DNA from: Muricoccus harenae
GTDB taxonomy: Bacteria; Pseudomonadota; Alphaproteobacteria; Acetobacterales; Acetobacteraceae
Reading direction: 5' to 3'
Length of the DNA stretch: 64,000 nucleotides
NCBI RefSeq assembly: GCF_009848505.1
Contig: NZ_WWDL01000014.1
Span: 50,612 to 114,611 of the forward strand
In this document: piece by piece, positions 36,580-45,736 of the stretch
Layout of the letters: each line of letters opens with the position of its first letter
Position numbering within the stretch: the stretch's first letter is position 1
The notes under the pieces: model-generated
The model's database searches: none
Seen by the model: the letters and a program-made list of their open reading frames with translations, nothing else
What the model was told of the DNA's origin: nothing
Made by a program: the position numbers and the translations under genes

Positions 36580-37176
36580 ATGAACACTGAAATGAAGAAG
36601 GTCTGTGTCTTCTGCGGCGCAAACCCTGGGACCAACCCCGCCTATGCCGAAGCCGCCCGCGCCCTGGGTCACGCCATCGCCGCCCGCGGCCTTGGACTGG
36701 TCTATGGCGGCGGCAAGGTCGGGCTGATGGGGGTGGTGGCCGATGCGGCGCTGGAAGCCGGCGCCGAGGTCGATGGGGTGATCCCCGAGCATCTGGTGCA
36801 GCGCGAGCTGGGCCATGGCTCGGTGACCCGCCTGCACATCGTCGATTCCATGCATGAACGGAAGGCGCTTATGGCCAAGCTTTCCGATGGCTTCGTGGTG
36901 CTGCCCGGCGGCTTCGGCACGCTGGAGGAGGCCTTCGAGGTCCTCACCTGGTCGCAGCTTGGCCTGCACAAGAAGGGCACGGTCTTCCTGGACGTGAACG
37001 GCTACTGGTCCCGGCTGAACGACATGCTGGATTCCATGGTGACCGAGGGCTTCGTGAAGCCCGAGCACCGGATGCTCTCGATGACGGCCGTGATGCCCGA
37101 GCAGTCCCTGGACATGCTCGCCGCCTTCCGTCCGCCGGCGCTGACGCGCTGGATCGAGCGCGTCGCCCAGGCCTGA
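36580..37176 (+). CDS. LOG-family protein (cytokinin riboside 5'-monophosphate phosphoribohydrolase type)
   Basis: A 198-residue Rossmann-fold protein with VCVFCGANPGTNPAY at the N-terminus, GLVYGGGKVGLMGVVA and the diagnostic PGGFGTLEE motif near residue 108. LOG enzymes release the base from nucleoside 5'-monophosphates. ATG 36580 is used; an internal ATG at 36592 (MKKVCVF) is equally possible. It is followed after 10 bp by ribF. Confidence 0.9.
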   Translation: MNTEMKKVCVFCGANPGTNPAYAEAARALGHAIAARGLGLVYGGGKVGLMGVVADAALEAGAEVDGVIPEHLVQRELGHGSVTRLHIVDSMHERKALMAKLSDGFVVLPGGFGTLEEAFEVLTWSQLGLHKKGTVFLDVNGYWSRLNDMLDSMVTEGFVKPEHRMLSMTAVMPEQSLDMLAAFRPPALTRWIERVAQA

Positions 37177-37186
37177 TCTTCCATCC

Positions 37187-38134
37187 ATGGCCTTTCAGCT
37201 CTGGACCGACTGGCACGCCCTGCCAGAGGCAGCCCGCGGCGGCACCGTCGCGCTGGGCAACCTGGATGGGGTGCATCGCGGCCATCGCGCCGTCCTGGCC
37301 GCCGCCCATGCCGGTCGCCCGGACCTACCCCTGGCCGCACTGACCTTCGAGCCGCATCCGCGCGAGCATTTCCGCCCGCAGGACCCTCCCTTCCGCCTGA
37401 CCCTGCTGCCTGCCAAGGCCGCCGCCCTGGCCGCCGCCGGCTGCGTTCATGTCCACGCCATCCCCTTCGATGCCGCCCTGGCCGCCATGGAGGCCGAGCA
37501 GTTCTGCGACACCGTGCTGCTCCGCGCCCTGGGCGCGAAGCATCTGGCCTGCGGGGCGGATTTCGCCTTCGGCCACCGCCGCGGCGGCGATGTGGACTTC
37601 CTCGCCCGCTGGGCGGAGGCGCGCGGGATCGGCCTTTCGGTCGTGCCGCATCTCTCGGATGCCGCCGGGCCGATCAGCAGCACCCGCATCCGCCGTGCGC
37701 TGCAGGATGGCTATCCGGAGCGCGCCGCCGTCCTGCTCGGCCGCGACTGGGAGGTGCGGGGCGAGGTCTTCCATGGGGACCGGTTGGGCCGCGAGCTGGG
37801 CTGGCCGACGGCCAATATCTGGTTGGGCCGGCATTTGGAGCCGGCACGCGGCGTCTATGCCGTCTTCGCCGCGCTACCGGACGGTTCGGTGGTGCCCGGG
37901 GTGGCGAATGTCGGCCGACGCCCGACTCTCGGAGGTGATCCGGAGACGCGACTGGAGACCCATCTTTTCGACTGGTCAGGCGATCTCTATGGCCAGGAGA
38001 TTGGCGTGCGCCTGCACCATTTCCTGCGCGAGGACGCGGTCTTCGACGGGCTTGATGCGCTGAAGGCCGCGATCGCGGCCGATGCGGCGCATGCGCGCGA
38101 AATCCTGGCCAAGGCGGCGCCGCAGCGCCTCTGA
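37187..38134 (+). CDS. ribF: Bifunctional riboflavin kinase / FAD synthetase
   Basis: The 315-residue protein has the N-terminal nucleotidyltransferase domain with VALGNLDGVHRGHRAVL (about residues 20-36), GADFAFGHRRGGDVDFL and ISSTRIRRAL, and a C-terminal flavokinase domain with GRELGWPTANIWL and GVYAV. It converts riboflavin to FMN and then FAD. Length and domain order are standard. Confidence 0.95.
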   Translation: MAFQLWTDWHALPEAARGGTVALGNLDGVHRGHRAVLAAAHAGRPDLPLAALTFEPHPREHFRPQDPPFRLTLLPAKAAALAAAGCVHVHAIPFDAALAAMEAEQFCDTVLLRALGAKHLACGADFAFGHRRGGDVDFLARWAEARGIGLSVVPHLSDAAGPISSTRIRRALQDGYPERAAVLLGRDWEVRGEVFHGDRLGRELGWPTANIWLGRHLEPARGVYAVFAALPDGSVVPGVANVGRRPTLGGDPETRLETHLFDWSGDLYGQEIGVRLHHFLREDAVFDGLDALKAAIAADAAHAREILAKAAPQRL

Positions 38135-38260
38135 GGCGCCTGTCGAGGACACGCCCGTCGGCCCGGTCCGAACCCACACTCGACCCGCGCATTTCTTAGG
38201 GGTCTGACCCGTTAGGCACGGGGCGGACGCATCTTGTCCCATTTCCCAGGGGGATCTAAC

Positions 38261-38285
38261 TAGGGAGCACATAATTAGCACCCTA
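38261..38285. promoter_or_regulatory. Candidate MarR operator upstream of the efflux operon
   Basis: TAGGGAGC and GCACCCTA form an imperfect inverted repeat around the A+T-rich centre ACATAATTA, which contains a -10-like CATAAT. It lies 15 bp upstream of the MarR gene, the typical place for an autoregulatory MarR site. The surrounding 50 bp are unusually A+T-rich for this genome. Confidence 0.45.
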
Positions 38286-38299
38286 TCGTTTAGGCACCC

Positions 38300-38803
38300 A
38301 TGGTTTCCTCTTCCTCCCCGGTGCGCGCCGGCTTCCTCGCCGAGCTTTCGGTTGCAGGCCGGAAGGTGCGCACCCTCTTCGATGCCGCCATCCGCACCCG
38401 GGGTCTGACCCTGGCCCGTGCCCGGCTGCTCCTGCACATCTCGCGGAACAGCGCCGTGAACCAGGCGGAGCTGGCGGCGGTGCTGGACCTTGAGCAGCCC
38501 ACCCTCGTCCGCCTGCTCGACGGGCTGGAGGAGCGCGGGCTGATCCGCCGCTGCGCCGTCGACGGCGACCGGCGCGCCAAGCAGGTCGCGCTCACCGACA
38601 AGGCGCGGGCCGAAGTGGTCGAGCTGGAGCGCATCTCCGGGCTGATGCAGCACGCCGTGCTGCGCGACATCGCGGAGGAGGATCTCGAGGTGGCCAGCCG
38701 CGTGCTGGGCAGCCTCATCCGGAGCATCGAGGGGCAATCCGCCGCCACCCTGCTGGATGCAGGCAGCGACGAAGCCGGGACGAGCGACAATGTCCGGCGC
38801 TGA
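38300..38803 (+). CDS. MarR-family transcriptional regulator
   Basis: A 167-residue winged-helix regulator: helix-turn-helix at NQAELAAVLDLEQPTLVRLLDGLEERGL (about residues 54-81) and the wing IRRCAVDGDRRAKQVALT. MarR proteins repress efflux genes and release DNA on binding phenolic or drug-like ligands. Its stop overlaps the start of the MFS transporter gene by 14 bp, so regulator and pump are co-transcribed. Confidence 0.92.
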   Translation: MVSSSSPVRAGFLAELSVAGRKVRTLFDAAIRTRGLTLARARLLLHISRNSAVNQAELAAVLDLEQPTLVRLLDGLEERGLIRRCAVDGDRRAKQVALTDKARAEVVELERISGLMQHAVLRDIAEEDLEVASRVLGSLIRSIEGQSAATLLDAGSDEAGTSDNVRR

Positions 38804-39701
38804 CACTACGGCCGCCACGCCGCCCCCTCCCCCGCCTGCGCCGGCCACGGTTCCGCTCCGGCGCATGATCGCCTGCATCGCGGCGTCGATCCTGCTGTGG
38901 ACGACGCAGGGCCTGGGCATGAACCTGATCGCGGCGAACACAAGCCAGATCCAGGGCGCGCTCGGCGCTACCCTGACGGAGACGAGTTGGTTGATCGCCG
39001 CCTATATGGCGCCGAATGTCAGCTTGACGATCCTGTTGGTGAAGATCCGGACCCAGTTCGGCCTCCGCCTCTTCGCTGAGGTCGGCATCGCCGTCTTCGT
39101 CCTTGCCTCGACGCTTCACCTCTTTGTCTTCGACCTGCAATCGGCCGTGGCGGTGCGCTTCGTGGCGGGCTGCGCCGCATCCCCCATCTCGACCCTTGGC
39201 TTCCTCTATATGCTCGACGCCTTCCCGCAGGCGAAGAAGCTAACCTGGGGCGTCTCCCTCGCCCTCACGCTGAACACCATGATGCCTGTGGTCGCGCGGC
39301 TCATCTCGCCCTACCTGCTCGATATCGAGCCCTGGCGCGGCCTGCTCATACTGGAGGCCGGACTCGCCCTCTCCTCGCTGACCTTTGTCTATCTGCTGCC
39401 CCTGACACCGGTGCCACGCGCCAAGGTGCTGCACTGGCTCGACTTCGTCAGCTATCCGCTCCTTGCCATCGGCTTCGGGGGGCTGGCCGTCACCATGTCG
39501 CTCGGCCGGTACTATTGGTGGTTCGAAGCGGACTGGATCGGGATCCTGCTTGCGCTCTCCATCCTCTGCATTGCGCTTGCCGCCGCCATCGAAGTGAACC
39601 GTGACGCGCCGATGCTGTGGATTCCGACGATGTCGGCCGCCTGTTCCGAGGCGAAGTCGGCCACGTATTCCGACGTCATGTCGGCCGGCCATTCCGATTG
39701 A
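38790..39701 (+). pseudogene. MFS efflux transporter, 5' part, interrupted by IS21-family element
   Basis: The first 276 codons (to 39617) encode the N-terminal half of a DHA2/EmrB-type drug transporter, with TTQGLGMNLIAANTSQIQGALG after the first membrane segment. From 39618 the frame runs into an insertion sequence and stops at 39701, adding 27 foreign residues. Removing the element and one copy of the 9-bp repeat joins this part in frame to 42257, giving a normal 542-residue protein. The pump is therefore presumably inactive unless the element excises. Confidence 0.92.
39609..39617. repeat. Target-site duplication, left copy
   Basis: CCGATGCTG directly precedes the left end of the IS21-family element; the identical nine bases follow its right end at 42248-42256. 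IS21 members usually duplicate 4-8 bp, so one outer base may match by chance. Confidence 0.85.
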
Positions 39702-39710
39702 TGTCGGCCG
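39618..39710. repeat. Left terminal repeat array of the IS21-family element
   Basis: Four copies of a 21-24-bp unit with the core TTCCGA-N6/7-GTCGGCC follow each other from the left tip. Such multiple repeats in IS21 ends are binding sites for the IstA transposase. Confidence 0.8.
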
Positions 39711-39764
39711 GGTGGCTGCTCGTCTGCGGGCGGGTGGTTGTCTCCATCGGGTAGGCGGTTCAGG

Positions 39765-40511
39765 TCAAGCGTCCGGTGTTGTCGGTGCAGCCCGCCTCCG
39801 GCGCAGGCTGTCGCCGCGCAGCTGGATGCGGTGGGCGTTGTGGACCAGGCGGTCGAGGATGGCGTCGGCGAGCGTTGGATCGCCGATCAGGTCATGCCAT
39901 CGGTCTACCGGGACCTGGCTGGTGACCAGGGTGGCGCCGCGGCCATAACGCTCCTCCAGGAGCTCCAGCAGGTCACGTCGCTGCTCCGGGCCGAGCGGCT
40001 CGAGGCCCCAGTCGTCGAGGATCAGGAGCTTCACGGCGCCGAGGGTGCGCATCAGCCGGGCGTGCCGGCCATCGCCGCGGGCCAGGCCAAGGTCGGCGAA
40101 CAGCCGCGGCACGCGCTGGTAGAGCACCGAGTGATTGTCGCGGCATGCCTTCTGACCGAGGGCACAGGCTAGCCAGGACTTCCCGACGCCGGTCGGGCCC
40201 TCGATGATGAGGTTCTCCCGCGCCTCGATCCAGCCGCCGAGCGCCAGCTTCTGGAACAGGGCGCGGTCGAGGCCGCGGCTGGTTCGCCAGTCGATGTCCT
40301 CGACACTGGCCTGGTGGCGCAGCTTGGCGAACCGTAGCCGGGCCTTGAGCCGGCGGTCGTGCCGCTCGGCGATCTCGCGGTCGAGCAGCAGCCCGAGCCA
40401 TTCGGCAGGGGCAAGGTCGCCGCCGCTGCGGCTCTGCAGGTCCTCAAAAGCCCGCGCCATACCCGCAAGGCCGAGCTGGCGCAGTTGGTCGAGGGTGGGA
40501 TGGGTCAGCAT
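39765..40511 (-). CDS. istB: IS21-family helper ATPase IstB
   Basis: A 248-residue AAA+ protein with Walker A EGPTGVGKSWLA (about residues 106-117) and Walker B LLILDDWGLE. IstB binds target DNA and helps IstA assemble for transposition. MLTHPTLDQL is taken as the start; it follows istA by 13 bp. Confidence 0.93.
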   Translation of the reverse strand: MLTHPTLDQLRQLGLAGMARAFEDLQSRSGGDLAPAEWLGLLLDREIAERHDRRLKARLRFAKLRHQASVEDIDWRTSRGLDRALFQKLALGGWIEARENLIIEGPTGVGKSWLACALGQKACRDNHSVLYQRVPRLFADLGLARGDGRHARLMRTLGAVKLLILDDWGLEPLGPEQRRDLLELLEERYGRGATLVTSQVPVDRWHDLIGDPTLADAILDRLVHNAHRIQLRGDSLRRRRAAPTTPDA

Positions 40512-40524
40512 GATCTGTCTCCTC

Positions 40525-42075
40525 TCAATGGTAGTAGCCGGAGCCACGGATGTTCGGGTGCAGCAGCGGAAGCTCGTCCTCCTCCCGCGTCCGGCGCGGC
40601 GCTGGCTGGCGGTCGAGGCCGTGCTGCAGGATGGATTGGATGGAGCCGTAGGAGCGGGCGCCGATCTCTAAGCCCCGCGTGCACGCCGCCTCCAGCCGAT
40701 CCCGCCCATAGGTCCGCAGCAGCCGCAGGATGCCGAGGCAGGCGCGGAACCCCTGCTCGGGATGCGGTCGGCTTTCGAGAATGATTGCCGTCAGCGCGGT
40801 AGTGGACGGGCCGATGGCGACGGCCTCGCGCCCGATCCGCTCGATGGTCCACTCGGCATAGCGCCGGTGTGCCTGCGGCATGTGCTCGGCCAGGGTGGTG
40901 TGCCGGCCGCGCAGCCCGCCACGGACATGGACCGCGACGCGCTCGCCCTTGTGGAACAGCTCCACCGTCCGGGCCGTCAGCCTTGCCTCGACCTGCTGGC
41001 GCAGCAGCCGGTGCGGCGCCGAGTAGTAATGGCCCTCGACATCGACATGGTAGTCGAGCCCGACCCGGCGGATCCTCCACTCGGCGTGGACGAAGGGTTC
41101 CGCCGGCAGCGTTGCCAGTGCCGGACGGTCCAGCTCCTCGAACAGCTGCCGGCGGCTGACACCCAGACGGCGCATGGGCCGGGTGTTCAGGTCGGCGAGC
41201 AGCGCGGCGACCGCCGCGTTCAGCGCCGCCAGCGAGCCGAACCGCTGGTGACGGAGCCGCGCCAGGATCCAGCGCTCCACCACCAGCACGCCGGCCTCGA
41301 CCTTGGCCTTGTCCCGCGGCCGCCGGACCCGCGCCGGCAGGATGGCAGTGCCGTAGTGGGCGGCGAGATCGCGGTAGGTCGGGTTGAGGCCGGGCTCGTA
41401 CCAGTTGGCCCGTAAGACGCCGCTGCGCAGGTTGTCGGGCACGATCTGCCGCGGCACGCCGTCCAGGAATTCCAGCGCCCGGACATGGGCACCGATCCAG
41501 TCCGGCAGCGTCTGGGTCCAGACCGCCTCGGCATAGGTGTAGCTTGAGGCCCCCAGCACCGCGACGAACACCTGCGCCGTGCGCACCTCACCGGTGGCAG
41601 GGTCGATCACCTCCACCGCCTGCCCGGCGAAGTCGACGAACAGCCGCTCCCCCGCCGGGTGCACCTGCCGCATCGTCGGCGACAGCCGGCCCTCCCAGCC
41701 CCGGTAGAGCTCGCACCAGCGGCTGTACTGATATCCATCCGGCTGCGCCTGCCGGTACTCGTCCCACAGCAGCATCAGCGTGACGCCCGGACGCCGCAAC
41801 TCCCGGTGCACCTCGGCCCAGTCGGGCTCGGCCTTGCGCCGCTGGCCCGCCGGCGCGCCAGGCCCGGCAAACAGCAGCGCCTCCAAGGCCCCGTCCGTCA
41901 GCGTCTCCGGCAAAGGCCAGGTCAGCCCTGCGGCCGCCACCCGGTCCAGGCACAGCCGTACCGTGCTGCGCGCCACACCCACCGAGTGCGCAACCGCCCG
42001 GTCGGAGGCGCCCGCCTCGTACTTCAGCCGCAGGATCTCTCGCACGCGTCGCATCGACACTCTCTCGGCCGGCAT
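40525..42075 (-). CDS. istA: IS21-family transposase IstA
   Basis: A 516-residue transposase with an N-terminal helix-turn-helix (GASDRAVAHSVGVARSTVRL, about residues 23-42) and a DDE integrase core: FVDFAGQAVEV, then IVPDNLRSGV and a glutamate in RDKAKVEAGV. The C-terminal part contains the domain that contacts IstB. The start MPAERVSMRR is used; MRRVREI eight codons in is also possible. Confidence 0.93.
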   Translation of the reverse strand: MPAERVSMRRVREILRLKYEAGASDRAVAHSVGVARSTVRLCLDRVAAAGLTWPLPETLTDGALEALLFAGPGAPAGQRRKAEPDWAEVHRELRRPGVTLMLLWDEYRQAQPDGYQYSRWCELYRGWEGRLSPTMRQVHPAGERLFVDFAGQAVEVIDPATGEVRTAQVFVAVLGASSYTYAEAVWTQTLPDWIGAHVRALEFLDGVPRQIVPDNLRSGVLRANWYEPGLNPTYRDLAAHYGTAILPARVRRPRDKAKVEAGVLVVERWILARLRHQRFGSLAALNAAVAALLADLNTRPMRRLGVSRRQLFEELDRPALATLPAEPFVHAEWRIRRVGLDYHVDVEGHYYSAPHRLLRQQVEARLTARTVELFHKGERVAVHVRGGLRGRHTTLAEHMPQAHRRYAEWTIERIGREAVAIGPSTTALTAIILESRPHPEQGFRACLGILRLLRTYGRDRLEAACTRGLEIGARSYGSIQSILQHGLDRQPAPRRTREEDELPLLHPNIRGSGYYH

Positions 42076-42153
42076 CCAGCTCCCTCCTCGCGCCCATCGC
42101 GAAAGGGAACCGGGCCCCGCCCGGCGGTCGAGCAACCACCCACCCCCGACAGG

Positions 42154-42247
42154 GTGGCCGACTTCAAATCGGAATGGCCGACTTCATCCCGGAATCACCG
42201 GCCGACTTCAAATTGGAACCGGTGGCCGACTTCCGTCGGAATCCGCA
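42154..42247. repeat. Right terminal repeat array of the IS21-family element
   Basis: Four copies of GGCCGACTTC-N4/5-GGAA, the inverse of the left-end units, run to the right tip of the element. Left and right ends thus carry equal numbers of repeats. Confidence 0.8.
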
Positions 42248-42256
42248 CCGATGCTG
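42248..42256. repeat. Target-site duplication, right copy
   Basis: CCGATGCTG repeats the nine bases that precede the element at 39609-39617 and resumes the reading frame of the interrupted transporter. Confidence 0.85.
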
Positions 42257-43057
42257 AACATCCAGTGGCTGACGAGCCGCGAGATCGTCCACTTCGCCGC
42301 CATTATGCTGGTCTTCCGCCTCGCGCTTTCGGAGCAGAGCGCGGGTGCCATCGGCCTGTTCCAGACGCTTGGCCTGCTCAACGAACAAAGCCAGGAACTC
42401 TACCTCGTGATGTTGGCGGCCTCCATCGCCGGCGGCATCACCTGCGCACTGGTCCTGAAGCCAGACCGCGTGCCCGCCATCCATGCCATGGCACTGGTCT
42501 GCATCGCGACCGGCGCCTTTATGGATAGCCATGCGACCAACCTGACGCGCCCCTCGAACATGTATCTGAGCCAGGCGCTGATCGCCTTCGGCGGCATGCT
42601 CTTCCTGCCGCCGGCGCTGCTGGTCGGGATGACGAGGACGCTGCAGCGGGGGCCGACCTTTCTGACAAGCTTCTTCGCCGTGTTCCTGTTCACGCAGAGT
42701 CTCGGTGGCCTCATGGGATCGGCGCTTTTCGGCACTTTCGTGACGTGGCGGGAGAAGTTTCACTCGAGCCATCTGGTCGAGCACCTCACCCTCACCGATC
42801 CGGCCGTCGCAGGGCGGATCCGCCAGCTCGCCACAAGCTATGGCCGGGTCATCACCGACCTCCAACTCCTCAATGCCGAGGGCGCGGCGCTGCTCGCGCA
42901 GCAGGCGACGCGTGAGGCAAATGTCCTGGCCTATAACGACGCCTTCCTGATGATCACCGCGCTCGCCACCGTCGCGCTGATCGCCCTCATTCTCCATGCC
43001 CTCTACGGCAGGCTCCGGTTGCGGCTCGCCGCACCACAGCCCGCCGCGGCCAACTGA
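42257..43057 (+). pseudogene. MFS efflux transporter, 3' part
   Basis: This 266-codon segment continues the MFS protein after the insertion: NIQWLTSREIVHFAAIMLVF, several membrane segments and a C-terminal cytoplasmic stretch. An ATG within the duplicated bases (42251) could start a truncated protein containing only the C-terminal half, which is unlikely to transport alone. It is followed after 17 bp by the HlyD-type gene, whose expression may now depend on a promoter reading out of the element. Confidence 0.9.
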
Positions 43058-43074
43058 TCCCAGACCACAGGCCC

Positions 43075-44175
43075 ATGAAAAAGATCCTTCAGATTACCCG
43101 CGCCGGACTGATCGTCCTCGCCGGTGTCGCGGGTGCGCTGCTCGTCCTCTACGCCTGGCGCCTGCCGCCCTTCCGCACATCCGTGGAGGTCACCGAGAAC
43201 GCCTATGTCCGCGGACAGGTGACCATCATCGCCCCGCAGCTCGCCGGCTACATCACCGAGGTGCCGGTGCAGGACTTCCAGCAGGTCCGCACCGGCGACC
43301 TGCTCGCCCGCATCGATGACCGCATCTTCCAGCAGCGGCTCCGCCAGGCGCAGGCGACGCTCGCCATCCAGCAGGCGAATCTGGGGAATGCCGATCAGAC
43401 CCAGCGCTCCGCCCAGGCTCGGATCGAGGCGGGCCAGGCCCAGGTGGCCGGAACGCGGACCGCGCTCGAGACGGCTGAGGCGAATGCCCACCGCACCGAA
43501 TCCCTGGTCGCGAGCGGCATCTCCACCCGCAGCGCGGCGGACCAGACCCGCGCCGCCCTTGCGCAGGCGCAGGCGGCCTTCCACCAGGCGGAGTCCACCC
43601 TCCAGGTGGCACGGCAGGAGCTGCAGACGGTGCTGGTGAACCGCCACTCCCTGGAAGCCGCCGTCGAGAATGCCGAGGCTGCCGTCCGACTTGCCGAGAT
43701 CGACCTGCAGAACACGCGCATCGTCGCACCGCAGGACGGGCGGTTGGGCGAGATCGGGGTGCGTCTCGGCCAGTATGTCGCCGCGGGCAGCCAGCTCGCG
43801 GCGCTCGTGCCCGATCGGAAATGGGTGATCGCGAACTTCAAGGAGGATCAGCTCTACGGCATGCGCATTGGCCAGCCCGTCACCTTCACGGTGGATGCCT
43901 TGCAGAATGCGCGGCTGGCGGGCCGGATCGAGCGCTTCTCACCCGCCACCGGATCGGAATTCAGCGTGATCCGCCCGGACAACGCCACCGGCAACTTCAC
44001 CAAGGTGGCGCAGCGCTTGCCGGTGCGGATCGCCATCAACGAGGGCCAACCGCTGGCCGGGGACCTGGCGCCGGGCATGTCGGTGGTGGTCAGCGTGGAC
44101 AAGGCGGCCGGGGCTGCACGGCGGGCCGCCTCGGCCGATCCGGAGCCGCTGCGGCTCAGCGCCGCGGCGCCGTAG
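43075..44175 (+). CDS. HlyD-family periplasmic adaptor (EmrA-like)
   Basis: A 366-residue protein with one N-terminal membrane segment (about residues 10-28), a lipoyl/barrel half VTIIAPQLAGYITEVPVQDFQQV, a long alanine- and glutamine-rich coiled coil (about residues 85-200), and the returning beta domain IVAPQDGRLGEIGVRLGQYV. EmrA-type adaptors link an inner-membrane MFS pump to an outer-membrane channel. It belongs to the MarR-MFS-HlyD operon, whose pump gene is now broken. Confidence 0.92.
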   Translation: MKKILQITRAGLIVLAGVAGALLVLYAWRLPPFRTSVEVTENAYVRGQVTIIAPQLAGYITEVPVQDFQQVRTGDLLARIDDRIFQQRLRQAQATLAIQQANLGNADQTQRSAQARIEAGQAQVAGTRTALETAEANAHRTESLVASGISTRSAADQTRAALAQAQAAFHQAESTLQVARQELQTVLVNRHSLEAAVENAEAAVRLAEIDLQNTRIVAPQDGRLGEIGVRLGQYVAAGSQLAALVPDRKWVIANFKEDQLYGMRIGQPVTFTVDALQNARLAGRIERFSPATGSEFSVIRPDNATGNFTKVAQRLPVRIAINEGQPLAGDLAPGMSVVVSVDKAAGAARRAASADPEPLRLSAAAP

Positions 44176-44190
44176 CGAAAGGGAGGCGGA

Positions 44191-44766
44191 TCACGGCTGA
44201 TCCGGCTCCGTGCGGGCGCGCAGCACGAGCATCCGTGCCGCGCCCTGCTCCCGTTCCGCCACAACTTCCCAGCCAGGTAGCGGCGGAACCGCCTCGTCCC
44301 GGCCAACTTCCAGGCAGGCGAGGGCGCCGGGGGCGATCCAGCCCGCCCCGCCCAGGGCCTTGAGCGCCGCCGGCCCCAGCTCCTTCCCATAGGGAGGATC
44401 GAGGAACAGCAAGCCGCAGGGCTGCTCGGCCCGGGGCGGCCGCAGCACATCGGCCGCCACCACCCGCGCCTCGTCCCCCGCCTTCAGCGCGGCGATATTC
44501 GCCCGCAGCGCGCCCAGGGCCGCGCGGTCCCGCTCCATGAACACCGCCCGCGCCGCACCGCGGGACAACGCCTCAAGCCCCAGCGCCCCGGTTCCGGCGA
44601 AGGCGTCGAGCACCACCGCGCCCTCGATCGCGCCGCGTCCGGCCCAGGGCGCGTGCCACAGCGCGTCGAACAGGCCCTGGCGCACGCGGTCCGCGGTGGG
44701 GCGCGTCTCGGCTCCAGCTGGAGCCTGAAGCGCCCGGCCCCGCCAGCGGCCTGCCACGATCCTCAT
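44191..44766 (-). CDS. rsmD: 16S rRNA (guanine966-N2)-methyltransferase
   Basis: A 191-residue protein with MRIVAGRWRGRALQAP, the RsmD start, then TRPTADRVRQGLFDAL, the SAM-binding LDAFAGTGALGLEALSRG (about residues 53-70) and the catalytic DPPY. It methylates G966 of 16S rRNA. Same strand as the pseudouridine synthase gene upstream. Confidence 0.93.
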   Translation of the reverse strand: MRIVAGRWRGRALQAPAGAETRPTADRVRQGLFDALWHAPWAGRGAIEGAVVLDAFAGTGALGLEALSRGAARAVFMERDRAALGALRANIAALKAGDEARVVAADVLRPPRAEQPCGLLFLDPPYGKELGPAALKALGGAGWIAPGALACLEVGRDEAVPPLPGWEVVAEREQGAARMLVLRARTEPDQP

Positions 44767-44848
44767 GCGAGCGCCGCGGATCCGAAGGCGCTGCCTCGCC
44801 CATATCGAGGAGGGAGCCCTCGGGTAGCGGGCATACCCACCGGCGCGC

Positions 44849-45736
44849 TCAACCGTCCTTGCGGGGCTTGGCGCCCCAGGGCGTCAGATGCGGGTCTCCG
44901 GCCCGGCGCGCGCGGGGGGGCCGGGCACGGGTCGGCGCCGGCTCGGGCGGCGCGGCGGTGCGTTCGACTCCGCGCTGGATGCGGGGCGCGGAGCCGACGC
45001 CGAGCTGGTCCCGCATGGTCCGGGCATTCACCTCTTCCACCGCGCCAGGCGGCAGGGTGCCGAGCTGGAAGGGGCCGTAGGCCACGCGGATCAGGCGCGT
45101 CACATGTAGCTCCAGATGCTGCATGACACGGCGGATCTCGCGGTTCTTGCCTTCCTGGAGCGACACGGTGAGCCAGGCATTCGTGCCTGCACGGCTATCC
45201 AACCCGGCCTGGATGGGGCCATAGGCCACGCCATCCACCGTGATGCCCCGCGCCAGCCAGGCGAGGGCGCCTTCGTTCACCCGCCCATGCACGCGCACCC
45301 GGTAGCGGCGCAGCCAACCATTGGAGGGCAGTTCCAGCTTGCGGGCTAGGGCGCCGTCATTGGTCAGAAGCAGCAGCCCCTCGCTCGTCAGGTCCAGCCG
45401 GCCGACCGACACCAGGCGCGGGAGGCCGGCGGGCAGCTTCTCGAAGACGGTGGGGCGGCCCTGGGGGTCCTTATGCGTCGTCACCAGCCCGTCGGGCTTG
45501 TGGTAGCGGAAGAGCCGCGTCGCCTCCGGCGCGCCCACCAGGCGGCCGCTCACCGATACCGCATCGCCCGGGGAGACGAAGGTGGCCGGGGTCTCCACCT
45601 TCTGCCCGTTCAGGGTGACGACGCCCTGGGCAATCAGCTGCTCCGCATCCCGCCGGCTGGCGACGCCGGCGCGGGCAAGCCACTTCGCGATGCGTTCGCC
45701 GCGTTCAGCCTCGGAGGCCTTCTCGTCCTCGCTCAT
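44849..45736 (-). CDS. rRNA pseudouridine synthase, RluB/RsuA family
   Basis: A 295-residue protein with an N-terminal S4 RNA-binding domain (ERIAKWLARAGVASRRDAEQLI) and the catalytic motif VGRLDLTSEGLLLLTNDG, in which the aspartate attacks uridine. The basic C-terminal tail of about 50 residues is rich in R, P and A. It most resembles RluB (23S U2605), but assignment within the family needs comparison. The start overlaps the stop of the upstream glutamine-amidotransferase-like gene (ATGA), which decides the start. Confidence 0.9.
   Translation of the reverse strand: MSEDEKASEAERGERIAKWLARAGVASRRDAEQLIAQGVVTLNGQKVETPATFVSPGDAVSVSGRLVGAPEATRLFRYHKPDGLVTTHKDPQGRPTVFEKLPAGLPRLVSVGRLDLTSEGLLLLTNDGALARKLELPSNGWLRRYRVRVHGRVNEGALAWLARGITVDGVAYGPIQAGLDSRAGTNAWLTVSLQEGKNREIRRVMQHLELHVTRLIRVAYGPFQLGTLPPGAVEEVNARTMRDQLGVGSAPRIQRGVERTAAPPEPAPTRARPPRARRAGDPHLTPWGAKPRKDG

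Larger units (their letters stand above)
39618..42247 (-). mobile_element. IS21-family insertion sequence, complete (2630 bp)
   Basis: The element begins TG and ends CA, has inverted ends (TG-GATTCCGACG at left, TGCGGATTCCGACG read inward from the right), carries istA and istB on the minus strand, and is flanked by a 9-bp direct repeat. All parts look intact, so it may be active. It has split an MFS efflux gene. Confidence 0.93.

Noticed and set aside
42251..43057. Separate short MFS transporter starting at an ATG after the IS21 element
   Set aside because: It joins in frame to the upstream fragment once the element is removed, so it is the 3' half of one broken gene.
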